Below, one piece after another: positions 1-11,498 of a stretch of 64,000 nucleotides of DNA. The stretch is from Mikania micrantha. Its lineage: Eukaryota; Streptophyta; Magnoliopsida; Asterales; Asteraceae. Positions within the stretch are counted from its first letter, which is position 1. Each line of letters begins with the position of its first letter. The translations under genes and the position numbers were made by a program. The notes under the pieces are model-generated. The model was not told where the DNA came from and did no database searches. It saw only the letters and a program-made list of their open reading frames with translations. Where the stretch lies: the NCBI GenBank assembly GCA_009363875.1, contig CM018683.1, positions 47,729,711 to 47,793,710 of the forward strand, read 5' to 3'.

Positions 1-1123
1 ATGATGACTTTATGATAACATGCTTCATGATGATAACTATGAGAATAGTTATAGGAGTATGACAAGGTCCTAGGTTGCTAGGATGGAAGTATGATATGTA
101 GGCATGATGACATGATGTTATGATATGATAATGATGCTAGTATGTTATGATGAACTGTGCATGATGCCAGTATGCTATGATGGTATGATGAAACGATGCT
201 AGTATGACATGCCTAAGATGCCATGATGACTGCAATGAATGATGTTATGATGCTAGCAGTAAATGTTATGATGATTATGATAAAAGATGATATAATGCTA
301 GTATATCATGTATGACGAACGAACGATGTTCCTATACGTGTTATAGGATATGTATGAAAGATGTACCAGTTCTTGTGCTGGGTAGGTATGAGAGTCAACC
401 ACGACTATAACTGGGTATGATAGTCAACCACGACTATAACTGGGTATGATAGTCAACCACGACTATAACTGGGTATGATAGTCAACCACGACTATAACTG
501 GGTATGATAGTCAACCACGACTATAACTGGGTATGATAGTCAACCACGACTATAACTGGGTATGATAGTCAACCACGACTATAACTGGGTATGATAGTCA
601 ACCACGACTATAACTGGGTATGATAGTCAACCACGACTATAACTGGGTATGATAGTCAACCACGACTATAACTGGGTATGATAGTCAACCACGACTGTAA
701 CTGGGTATGGAGCCTTGTGCCGGCATAAGCTCACTGCTCGTATGGTAGCAGTGGAACGTATGATGATGATGTTAAGGATGATATGTGCTAAGGTTATGGA
801 CTATGTGTATGAAATGAGGTTTATGTTAAGTATGTGTAATGTTGTTTTATGAAAACTAGAACTCACCAGCGTAAGCTGACTTGATTTAGCATGTATGTCA
901 GGTTGAAGGTACGATAAGAGAAGGCATGGAGCTCGGGCATCAAGTTAGACGATCCATTGGTTTGGCAAATCCGATATGTTTTTGATACAGACACTTTATT
1001 GATTTTCTGTTTATCAAACTATGTTTACATTTCCGCTGCATGATTATGAAAGTTTTTAGTTTAAGAGCTATGTGTTATGATGAAAACCAACCTCTGTGAG
1101 GTGCCCGGTTTCGGGGCCTCACA
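1..1123 (+). mobile_element. Truncated Ty3/Gypsy LTR (3' part), same family as Gypsy B
   Basis: This is the reverse complement of much of the LTR found at 49896-52164 and 57059-59386. It includes the 29-bp minisatellite and the terminal block ending in CGGGGCCTCACA at 1123. The left end lies outside the window. The bases after 1123 are not a tRNA-iMet primer binding site, so this is a solo LTR or a 3' LTR rather than a 5' LTR. It is visibly more diverged from the two Gypsy B LTRs than they are from each other, so it comes from an older insertion. Confidence 0.85.
387..705 (+). repeat. 29-bp tandem repeat, 11 units, inside the LTR
   Basis: Eleven units of 29 bp run head to tail without spacers; the unit begins TATGATAGTCAACCACGACT. 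The first unit has one change (gagagt for gatagt) and the last has one (ctgtaa for ctataa). The same unit, inverted, occurs 8 times at 50314-50545 and 10 times at 57477-57767, so copy number varies between LTRs. Confidence 0.97.
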
Positions 1124-4100
1124 AGATCTTTCTGAACGTTCAATGTCAAAGACATTGTCTTGTAAGTCATCAAATAGTTAATGTTGTTGATTACCTCGCT
1201 AGACAGGTTCCTAGACAGATTAATGGCTTAGAATTGAAACATTCTTGTTATTGATTACCCTTATATCATGAAATATCACAAGATCGTATTAAATAGGTTT
1301 AATAACCATGTTTAACGTACTGATCTGCCTGTTATCATAAACATCAAATACTCGTTCCAATGAGTATGTTAATGATTGTGATTAGTTTGAAACACTTAAA
1401 TTTAACCTTTGCATTTCAAAGATTAGCCAAGCTAATCACATATATTGTCATAATCAAATGGATTAAACCATTATCTTCATAGTTGTGATTTCATGAAAAT
1501 CGGGCATTACAACGGATCAAAACAAGAATTTAACCGTTAGAACATCGTGTTCTTCATTTCTAATCAATCCTAGCCATCATCTAGGCAATAATCAACAATC
1601 CTAACTATCTCATTACGTTCAAAATCAAGATCTAATCAATCAAAATCAAACTAGAAGGTTAAAACGAACCGTTACCTGATCTGACGAGTTTCTGCGGGTA
1701 AAACGACGATCAGGACTTGAAAACTCGTTCCATGGTGCGATTACGGCTTCAAACGGCTTTAATTTGGAGTTAGGAGGATGAAATCTTGATGTTCCTTCGT
1801 CTGGAGGTGTTTGGGAACGAATTTTGTAAATTTTGAGGCTTCCGACACGATCTGATCGTTTTAAAACATTTTTGACCGACTTAGTACGCCAGGAGTACCG
1901 CCTAGGCTCGCAGCCTGACGTCAGGCGTACCGCCTACCTCCTTTTTTTCCGGATTTTTAAATTTTAAACTTCGTTTCGCGATTCCGGGAGCATACGAACT
2001 CTGTTTTACGCACGGTTTTCGCCCACGTTCATCATTTTTCACATACTATCAATCCCCAATAACCAAAGTTGCTAAATCCTCATGGATTTCAAGCACAACC
2101 AAATGTGCTCATGTCATAAGTGCCGAATTTTTCGTACGCAATCGTCACAGTTACATCAATAACCGAAATTTCGTACGTTTACTATTAAATTACTAACTTT
2201 TCGGTTGTTACAGAATGAGAACCTCACCCGAAGGTGGTTGTAGTGCAAATGATCCCCCATTCGTTTGACACTATACAACCTAAAGAACATGGAGTCCGAA
2301 TGTAGATATTCATACGAACAGAAGGTTCATTCGGCCATGAAGCTTATTCGGTAGAGAGGGTCTCCTTCGTCCTTGGCCATTCGGCCGAATAAGGACAGAT
2401 GGTGCTCATTCGCCTGGTCGAGGTCGAGCATGTGCAGAACTCTATCATCGAGTTTTCGCCCAAAGTCTTGGAGTCCCACTGGTTCCCACAACATCCTAGA
2501 CCATTTACTTGTAGTTTCCTAAAGTTTTGTGGTGGTTTAAACCAGTGCAAGTGGGTGTTTGAACCAAGAGGTTAAAAACCCTAAAATCACGACTTGGAGC
2601 TCGATTTTACCTCGTTTTTGGTGGTTCCAAGCTCGGATTCCTTGTACTTTCAGGATCTGCACGATGTTGTGGTCGTTTTGACATCAAAATCACACGATTT
2701 GGTGAAGGATTGAAGCTTCTAGGGTTTGTGGTTCTAGAGAGAGAGTTTAGAGAGAGAAAGTGACGGGAGAGAGAGAGAAAATGGTAGGTGGATGGTAGAA
2801 ATGGGAATTTAATGCCATTTAGTGTTTTTAATCGTTCCGGTGTGTTCGGTTTCGCTTGGTTTGGCGTAAAAGAGTCGGTTTTCAGTCGTCTTCGTAACGA
2901 AACGTTACGGTTTTAAAATTAGAATTTATTAATTTAATTTAGGTGGTAATTCCTAGTAAATTAACAAATATCTTTTGTTTATTTTAAATTCCTGAAAACA
3001 TTTAAATTTATCTGTTTAATCAAATTGTACAGTTTTCGCGCGTATTCGTTCGGATCTTCACCCGTACGAACACGACGATAACTACACTTTTCGATGTGAT
3101 TTTCTAATTATTGGACACATTCAGAATGTTAAATTTTCAGATATATTTATACAGATCGTCACCTATACGAATAATCCGTCATTTTAGCATTCACATAACG
3201 ACATCCGTTATGGTTTTGTTCTATACATCCTCACATACGTTTATATGTAATAAAGTCCTAACTAACAATCACGTAATAGTTCTGTGTTGTCAGATGAAAT
3301 TCTGACTGTTAAACTATGGTTTTGAAACATGTTTCTGAATTGAATGTGTAATAGTTCTGTGTCAAACATCAAATGATAATAGTATACATGTAATACACAT
3401 AGTTCGTACATGAGTTACTGTTCATGTCACTGTTCTGGCTACGTTTCCGGCACTGATGTTACAACATCACTGTCTTTGTTATGATGTGTTACTGAATAAA
3501 CAACATTCTCATCAACATGATCATCGACATCATCAACAACAATACTTGAAACTTCGTTTAATGGATGTGCTTCATTATGTTAAAAAGAGAAAATAAAAAA
3601 AACTTGAGAAGAAGATACAAAAAAAGCATATGAATGATACTTAATTAAAAAAAAAAACAAAATTTATCATCTTCTAAATCTGATGTAATAAATGATTCTT
3701 CCTCATATCTGGCAATCAAAGAATCAGATGTATTATGATCTAGTACTAAATCCATTCATGCATACAAGAAACTTAATGAGAGAACTTCATGTAAAAAAAA
3801 AAAGAAAACTTTTAGGGATTCAAACATGATAGATAAATTTTGAAAAGATGGTAGCATGAATATTTCGTGAGTAGTAAGCCTTAACATACAAAAAGCATTG
3901 TTGATGTAATGCCTACTTACAAATAAACAACTTTTAATTAATGAATCAAATGATGTGTAAAGACATCATGCCAATATAGTACAAAATGCTCTTCATTTTT
4001 TAAGGAAAAACAGGTCAATGACCTTTAAATAAAATAAATAATAGGTACAAAGGAAAAAAAATGTCTTTATGAAAAAAAATGATACCATATGTGAAAATGA

Positions 4101-5925
4101 TATTTTAGCTAGTAACCGAATGTGAAGTCCAACGTAAAACACATGTTACAAACCTTTCATCTGTTTTAAAACTTTAATATATCCCCTGCTATGAAAAAAA
4201 ATTGAATGCAAAGACCAATTTTACAGGTAAAACAAATGTGACACTAAATGTAAGAATAATGTAACACTACCTTTCAGTAGGTTAACATGCACACATTAAA
4301 TGTGTAAAACACATGTTACAACACTACGACTGGTTTTTCATTTGGTTTAAAAATGCGATGCGTCAAAAAAATTGAATCAATACAACCTTAGTATGCGTAA
4401 AACACACGTAAGACTTACTTGCGTTATTGACAAAATATTGGTGGTATGATGTTCAGGTCATGGGGTTTTAAGGAAATGATAATAGCCAGAAGAATAGGTT
4501 TTCATGGTTTTCACAATTACCTATCGTTTCCATTTTATATATTCCTTATGTATGAATGTGTGTGTGTACTGTAAGTGTAAAATTTTAAAAACTCACAATG
4601 ATGTTAATTCTCAAACGGTGATGAATTTACACAAACTCATAATATAAGAAAATGTTTTAAATGTGTTCACAATGATGTTAAAAAAAATTCAAAAATTTGG
4701 CTTCATCTTGACGGGTTATTTAGAGTTATTGCTTTAAGAGTGAGTTATTTTTCTTATCATTCCCCTATATGTATGCATATATATATATATATTTGATACA
4801 AATATGACGAAGGGAACTAAACGAGAACTAAGTTTATTTTGAGAACTAAAGTGTTCACGGTCCGGTTTTCACGGTTTTAGTTGGAACCCAAAACTAAACT
4901 AGTTAACAATGGTTTTTTGATGATAAAAACAAAAATTGAACCATGAAAATAAAAACTAAACCAATCAAAACCATTATAAACGGTTTTGCTCAAGTTTGGT
5001 TTTACATTTTAGGCTTTTGAGCCCGTTAAAAAAAATCAAACTGAATCTTTTACGGTTTGAATCAAACTAATTGCAATAAGCCAAAACACATTTTTTTAAT
5101 GGCGCATAAATCATTCACTCAATTCATATATACACATGTCACACCCCAAACGACGGCGGAACGTGTTAGGGGCATGGTGGTGATTGAGCAAAAGCTCATG
5201 ATGTTATTTGTAGGTTTCAATATTTAAACATCCCAATTAATATTCATTTAATCATCAAGTCATTATAAAATTTAAATCCAACATACATCAAAGAAAATTA
5301 CATCGAAACATTTAAATTGATTACTAGATCTACTAAAATATTATCATATGTCTTCATCAGGTTTCATTAGACAGTTACACATGTAAAATAGATTTTTTGT
5401 CAACTATTTCTATAATTGGTGGGAACATATTCAAAGTTTATATGAATATGTATAAAAGGTTGCAAACAATAGTCTAACTAGTAATGTGTCATTCACATGC
5501 ATAATAAAAAGTTTGATTAAATATGAATTTATATCTCAATAGTTTCCAAACAAGTATCCATACACATTGTTAATTCAAGTATAGTTATACCTTATATTAA
5601 CACTTGTACTAGCTTGCTTGACTGACAAATATCAAATAAAATCAAACATGTTTATCACATAGCAATTATCAAATATGCATATAATTAATTTACTTAATCA
5701 GTTGTAGTCATTTCATCATGTATTTTATATTTATTCTTGTCCTCTCATGTGCCTATTTTCATCTATATATTGTACTATTATGTAACTGATTGGTATGTTT
5801 TGGGATGTAATTTACTTCACATGGCATAGAGCCATAGATTTTCTCTCTCACCTTACCATCTTCATCTGCCCACGTCCCTTTCTCCTTCTGCTTTTCAATT
5901 TCTTTTGTTTTTTTCCTTTGCAACA
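1124..5925. other. No gene found; repeat-derived and AT-rich DNA
   Basis: No coding region with a recognisable domain is visible on either strand. 1510-2213 looks like an old Gypsy LTR on the minus strand: it ends on the plus strand in TTTTCGGTTGTTACA, giving a TG start on the minus strand. 2214-3250 has similar composition, with repeated cgtacgaa and attcggcc words. 3300-5100 is AT-rich, and 4840-5090 is rich in degenerate AACCG/CGGTT words. A short TA run lies near 4777-4794. Confidence 0.5.
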
Positions 5926-6066
5926 ATGAACTCCTCTAAAGATACATCCATTCCAATCAACACTATGATTCACATGATCACCATAAAGCTCTCCTCGTAC
6001 AACTTTCTTCTATGGAAGAACCAAATGATCTTGGTCCTATCTTGTCAAAACCTAATCGGTCGTTGA
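5926..6066 (+). pseudogene. Copia-type gag, N-terminal fragment interrupted by an insertion
   Basis: An ATG at 5926 follows a pyrimidine-rich leader and opens about 46 codons. They contain the pattern ITIKLSSYNFLLWKNQM, typical of the N-terminus of a Copia retrotransposon gag (substrate-like segment, 'xNYxLWKxQ'). The frame runs into a TGA at 6064-6066, just where foreign sequence starts. The continuation, beginning VDGSTPVPPPM, is found at 7714. The gene is therefore a retroelement relic split by the insertion at 6069-7713, not a host gene. Confidence 0.7.
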
Positions 6067-6068
6067 TG

Positions 6069-7713
6069 TGCGTGAAACTATATATTTTTAATGATGGATT
6101 TTTCACACAGATTTTAGTTTTAAAATGGTTTTTACTAGAAACTAAATCACACACAATAGGCAAGTGTACCTATCGTATAATAATATAGCTTATGGTAAGA
6201 ACCGGATATCAATCCGTGGACACGATATCTCTCAATACTAAACCTCGGTCAATGTTTAGCAACAACATGAAAAGTCGGGTTTGTGAATTTTAAAATAATA
6301 ACTAAAAGGAGATTTTTAAAATAATCTAAAGTCTAAGAAAATTGCCTAGATTATGAATTCACTTAGTCTAGTGATGTGATTAATATGAATTGGTAAATCA
6401 AATGTTGACTAGATTCCGGTCAAAGATATCTAATCTTATAATCTGTTGGAAAATTAAAATGATAAACACATTCTAATCACCTAGGATTATTCTATGAAGC
6501 CTAATGTCAAGGTCTATGTCAAGATTTAATCAAGAATTAGTCATCCATCAAGAATCTTAATTCTACAACTTAAGGAAAACTAATATGACTTATACACACT
6601 AATCACCCTAAGTTGCATAAATTCAACAAAGTCACAATTTCTTCCAACTTACAATCTATGAACACAATCATGCAAATGAGGTCATTTGGCCATAATTTCC
6701 TAACTCACATGTTAATCATATTCAACAAATCATAATATCACCATGGTTTTTCCAAACTTTAGTGAAAGAAAGTATACTTATGCAAGTTTTATAACATTCA
6801 AGAAACCAATTATCATTCATAATCTCATGGCATAATCTTAAAAACAAGTTGTAAGATTATAAACAAATGTTTGATCATGGTTTTCCAACATAATATGACT
6901 AAACATTCATCATTCTTGAACATTAATTAACCTACACAAATTTACAACATCATTGAAATACAATCATAACTTCATCTTGAATCTTGACATAAACCCATTT
7001 GACCAATTCATAAAATCATCACATGAACATAAGTTTCATCATAATCTAAACAATGAAGTAATTAGCCCATAAGGCTTACAAGAACAACAACAAAGTAGCT
7101 GAAATTAACAAGAAACATGATTAAAATAACAAATGCAAACCACTAGCAAGCAAGGATTGGAAACAAGATGGTGTTGGATGCTCCTTGGATCTTCAAGACC
7201 TTCAAAATCTCCCTTGGATAGCCTTAAGAAATCTGATCAGGCCGGCACTACCTCCATTTGGCCCGGCACTGCCTTGCTTTGGCCCGGAACTGGCTAGCTT
7301 GCACGGTCGTGCTAGGCTTATGCATGGTCGTGCATGGGCCAGCACTACCATGCATGGCCTCGCACTACCTGGTTGCACGGTCATGCAAGATGGTGCACGG
7401 TTGTGCATAGGCCAGCACTGCCATGCATGGCCTAACACTACCTGGTTGCACGGTCTTGCAAAGCTGTGCACGGTCGTGCATGGGCCTGCACTGCCAGTGC
7501 AAGATTTGGCATGACAGTGCGCATATGGGGATTTGCTCAGAAAATGCTGAAATTCCATATAAGGCTTGATTTTCTTCCGAGCAAGGCCGTTTATCCTACA
7601 AATTTACAAAAACAATAATTAGGACTATTTGTGAATGAATTTGCATGTTGTTAACGTTAAAACCGGGGGAAATTGAGTCGAATAATATGTATAATTTAAC
7701 GTATATCAGTCGT
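6069..7713. mobile_element. 1.65-kb insertion splitting the Copia gag, non-coding, class uncertain
   Basis: The gag reading frame is interrupted here. The 7-bp word GTTGATG occurs at both edges (6062-6068 and 7714-7720) and matches the gag codons, as expected for a target-site duplication; it may be 8-9 bp with one change. No LTRs or clear terminal inverted repeats were found. The left part holds the block CAAGTGTACCTATCG near 6161; the right part holds a 73-bp minisatellite. No coding domain was recognised. It is probably a non-autonomous transposon. Confidence 0.5.
7312..7500. repeat. Imperfect 73-bp tandem repeat, about 2.5 copies
   Basis: The block GCATGGGCCAGCACT recurs with variants at 7332, 7405 and 7478, a spacing of 73 bp each time. 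It is GC-rich compared with its surroundings and dominated by the words gcatg, gcacgg and gcactac. Overlapping ORFs on both strands here (7185-7514 plus, 7202-7558 minus) come from the repeat and are not genes. Confidence 0.8.
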
Positions 7714-7832
7714 GTTGATGGATCCACTCCCGTTCCCCCTCCCATGATCCCTCAATCAAATAAATTGATTCCTAACTTAGCCTTCATCTACTGGTTCATA
7801 GTTGTTGGATATATGAAAGGATAGATGCAATT
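7714..7832 (+). pseudogene. Copia-type gag, continuation after the insertion
   Basis: The frame starting at the target duplication reads VDGSTPVPPPM and continues to an in-frame TAG at 7830-7832. A VDGS-plus-proline stretch directly after the LWKxQ segment is the usual order in this class of Copia gag. Further downstream (to about 8000) the sequence is decayed, with several stops. Together with 5926-6066 it formed one gag before the insertion. Confidence 0.6.
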
Positions 7833-8071
7833 TCCAAAATACTTATTTGAATTCAAGCTATGCTGCTGTTGACGATTTACTTTTAACTTTAGAGTCTAAG
7901 GTTATACTTCTTACATTTATGAATACAAATATTGTGCATATCTTCATATGATACAAGGATGCTCTGTTTATATGTTCAACACATGCATATTATATGTCTT
8001 TTGTAGATGTTAACTTATGCTCAGTTAGAACTTTAGCATATATATATATATATATATCTGAGGCTCTTATT

Positions 8072-8275
8072 CATCATTTGCAATTATGTGTTGCATAGTT
8101 GGAACATTTACAGATGTTCAACTTGTGCACACTCAAATCATTTGCGAATGAATAAGTGTTGCACAGTTGGAACAGTTATGGATGTTCAACTTGTGCACAC
8201 TCATATCATTTGCGAATGAATAAGTGTTGCAAAGTTGGAACATTTACGGATGTTCAACTTAGGCATACTTGAAAT
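8072..8275. repeat. 68-bp tandem repeat, three copies
   Basis: The word GTTGGAAC followed by a GATGTTCAACTT block recurs at 8098, 8166 and 8234, a period of 68 bp. Copies two and three share the segment TTTGCGAATGAATAAGTGTTG. A short TA run precedes the array at 8037-8056. Confidence 0.85.
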
Positions 8276-8570
8276 ACTTGCGAACTTTCTAACTCTCTTG
8301 TTCAATGTTAGCAGATTTGAAGAAAGCTCTCTTAGGATGATGCTATTAAGAATAAAGAACCAATATGTCAAAAAATACTACGGAATTGAGTTCTCTTACC
8401 ACTATCTGCTCATGCTGACAAAACCACTGATGTTGATGATGCTGACAAAGATTGACCACTGATGTATCATGATCTCTATTCAATTTTTCTTGAATAGTTA
8501 AATTTGTTTGTTTATGCCACCTTTATATTAACGAAACCCTCAACTGTAGTCTCTTTCCCGATCCTGACAA

Positions 8571-8586
8571 TTAATATCAGAGCCTT
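8571..8586 (+). other. Degenerate primer-binding site of a second Copia relic
   Basis: TTAATATCAGAGCC resembles the plant initiator-Met primer-binding site (TGGTATCAGAGCC) with changes in the first bases. It lies about 300 bp upstream of the second gag pseudogene on the same strand, the expected distance. A 5' LTR would end near 8568, but its start and a partner LTR were not found. Confidence 0.4.
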
Positions 8587-8888
8587 GTGCTCTAGATCAT
8601 TTCAAGTGATCGTTGAGGTGTATTTCAGCAGACTAAATCCAAACTGGGTTTACTCTGTTAATTCTAAGCAATTTCTAAACAGATCTATAATTGTGTGTTC
8701 TTGGTGTTTGTGTGTGTTTTATCAAATATTAAAAATTAAAGAAATCTTAAAGTAATTTAAGCTTAGACCATCTCATTAATTGATTGACTGAAAATCAACT
8801 TAGTGATTTTAGCAATTTTAGAGAATCGTTTTCTTAGATTAGAAAACCTTTTTTCGTATCCGTTTCATTAAGAACCCTGAATAGAATC

Positions 8889-9970
8889 ATGGATTCGAAT
8901 ACTCATATTAGTATTCAAGAAATTAGATTTGGTATAAAACCTCTGGTTCTAAAGAATGCAGATTATTTTAAACACTAGAAGTTGAAATTCAAAAGTTTCT
9001 TATGTTATAGTGAACCAGAACTCAGGAACTCGATAGTAAATGGAACAGGACCAAGAGCTATGAAAGGAGAGAGTTTTCTGAAAGATTGCCTCAGTTCGGA
9101 TTGTTATCCCTGTAAGGAATGTCGCTAGTCCCCCAAAGGGCGAACAACCGAAAACCTTATATTCTCACCCATTTATACCTGTTAGTATATCTGTTGATGA
9201 TTATCGAAGCGAACTTTTTAATTTGAATTCCGTAATTGATGAGGAAGATAGAAGAAAAATCAGATTGGATACTAAATCCTATAGTTCATTTACGATAAGT
9301 CTTCCTATTGAAATAATAATGTGTGTTTAGGAATCTGAAACTGCCAAATCCTTATGGGATGAACATGGTGTAATGTTTGAAGGAAGCACAGAGCTAAAAG
9401 AAATGAGAAAAGACAAGCTGAAGTATCATTTGAAACATCCTGTCACATTTCTTGTGAAACAGTAATTCAGCAAATGCATCATTTTGTTCAATTGGTCAAT
9501 GAGCTTAAATCAAGTAAAATAAAGTATGACAATCATGATTTGAACAAAAGCTATTGTATACTTTACCTGAAGAATGGAAAAACAATGTTACTGTTCTTAA
9601 AAACACAAAGAATATCATAATAATGAAGATGGATGTGATTGCTCATATTGAGGCAATGGCCATTGATGAGGGTACTAGAAACAACTCTAAACTTCAAATT
9701 GATCCATATAAGGTCACAAAAGTTCCTCATGAAGTAAGTGCTCTTATAAACGAGGAAATTGAGTAAAAATATAAAAACAAGAGTTTGGCTTGATTATTCC
9801 TCCTTCAATTCCATCAAACTCCAAAAGATCAACTCCAACAAATAAATCTCAATCAAAAGGAAATAATTACAAAAGGGAAACGAATGACTCTGAGCATGAT
9901 GAAGTTACTTTAAAAGTGAAATCAGCTGATCAAGAGGCATTTTGTGTAGCCTTTCTGTCTACATATTAAG
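8889..9970 (+). pseudogene. Copia gag (UBN2-type) pseudogene, multiple stops and frameshifts
   Basis: A start at 8889 (MDSNTHIS...) opens a decayed gag on the plus strand. The clearest parts are ETAKSLWDE with FEGSTELKEMRKDK near 9340-9420, and the open stretch 9554-9766 with LPEEWKNNVTVLKN and MKMDVIAHIEAM. In intact Copia gag these correspond to the central UBN2 segment ('LWDxL..YEGT..') and the segment after 'LPxxWxx'. Stops occur throughout, for example near 8978 and 9462. No zinc knuckle, protease, integrase or reverse transcriptase follows. It is a 5' relic of a Copia element whose primer-binding site may be at 8571. Confidence 0.75.
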
Positions 9971-10449
9971 ATTATTTGTGTGGAAATCAAACAGAAGAAA
10001 ATCTGAGTCTTGATTTAAAAAAAAATACACATACAAATATAAAAAAATAACAGAAACAAATATACAATAATTAGTGCAAGTTCTGTTAAAGTCTGTTAAT
10101 GGTTTGGTTTTACTGTAACCATAAACAAATGAGTCGGCTAATGGCTTATTTTAACCGTAATCGTCAATTAAATTTAATTTCAGTTAAAATCGGTTATGAT
10201 TCGGGAACATGTATTAGTTTTTTATGATTTGGCACACTTATTGGTTATTTTTCGGATATGGTTATAGTATTCAACCTTAGACACAAGTTGTAAAGTAAAA
10301 TAAATTTTAATGATCCTTAAGATGTTACCTCTTAATAAATCATAGACTTTTAATAATTAAGATGTTTTTTTTTGAACGGCTAAGCTTACTCCCACCTAAA
10401 TTACACCTTACACCTTAATTACACCCTTGCATGGGATTGGACCCATGAC
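9971..10449. other. No gene found; AT-rich spacer
   Basis: AT-rich sequence between the gag pseudogene and a repeat cluster. No reading frame with recognisable content was seen. Confidence 0.5.
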
Positions 10450-11230
10450 CAGGGGCGAGGCGGGCGACCGCCCCGGGCCCGACAATTTAAGGGGCCCGAA
10501 ATTTTTAAAAAAATTATATATTATATATACAAAAAAATATATAAGAAATATATAACATCAATGTTTAAAAGGGCGCATGAGCGGTCAGGGAGGGCCAAAA
10601 CCAACCTCTATCCCGGCCCCAATTTTTGTAAGGGCGGAAAATTTTGATATATATTTATCTATAGAGAATCAGTTAATGGTTTATTCGGTTCGGTTTAATT
10701 AGTTTTCAATTTTTTCCCTATCCAAAAACAAAACCGAATTTGAGATTCGGTTCGGTTTTGGTTAGAACTGAACAAACCGATTAAAAATCAAATAAATCGG
10801 TTAAAAATCGAATAAACCGATTAAAACCAAAGAAATCGGTTAAAAACCGAATAAACTGATCCGAATAAACCGAATTCCACCTCATATATTATTCATAAGA
10901 TAGTAAATTGAAATCTGAATTCAGTTTAATCGGTTAACCAAACAAACTGAATTAAAAAAAATTTGGAACGATAACCGAACCAAAAACCGAAATTCGGATA
11001 CGGTTAGAAACCGAAACGAAAACCGTTTACGTTTCGGTTTTTTCAGCTACGAATACAGTTCAGTTTTTTCAGTTATGAATGCAATTCGGGTTACGAATAC
11101 GGTTCGGTTTTTGGTTTTCTTGAACACCCCTAATTTAATATTTGAATTCGCTAGATGGTCTTTTTTTCTAGTTCGTCTTGGACACCTCAAAGGGCCGCCT
11201 CTGAAAGGGTCCACTTTTTCCTCGCCCTAG
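10450..11230. repeat. Nested repeat: GGGCGAGG-ended element with CGGTT-rich core
   Basis: The ends are CAGGGGCGAGG at 10450 and, inverted, CCTCGCCCTAG ending at 11230, consistent with a short terminal inverted repeat. Inside, about 10670-11132 is a dense field of TTCGGTT and AACCGA words. It ends in TTGAACACCCCTA, the same kind of terminus as the other hAT-like elements in this window. No coding content was seen. Confidence 0.5.
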
Positions 11231-11498
11231 ATTTTTTTTTTGATTCTCGGAGGCGGCTATGTAAACAACCCCTATGTCATATAGTGGTTTCCTTTTAGTA
11301 TCCGAGATACAAATTAAATTCAAACATTTCAGCGTAGTATATTACTCATCTAAAACATAGTATTACATTGCTCAAAAAAAAAAAAGAAATAAAAAACATT
11401 ATATATTGTTATTTTTAAGAACATTGATCGCCATTTACATTATTCAACAGCGATTGAAGGGGTATATATGTTCTTCGAATCGTCGGAAGATTAGTAGT

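Noticed and set aside
387..705. Regular 29-bp direct repeats resembling a CRISPR array
   Set aside because: The units are contiguous with no spacers, the same array sits inside LTRs elsewhere in the window, and the DNA is plant nuclear.
2344..2550. 68-codon minus-strand ORF
   Set aside because: It lies in repeat-like DNA with LTR-style composition and shows no family features.
7185..7558. Overlapping ORFs of 109 and 118 codons on opposite strands
   Set aside because: Both are produced by the GC-rich 73-bp tandem repeat and have no domain or start context.
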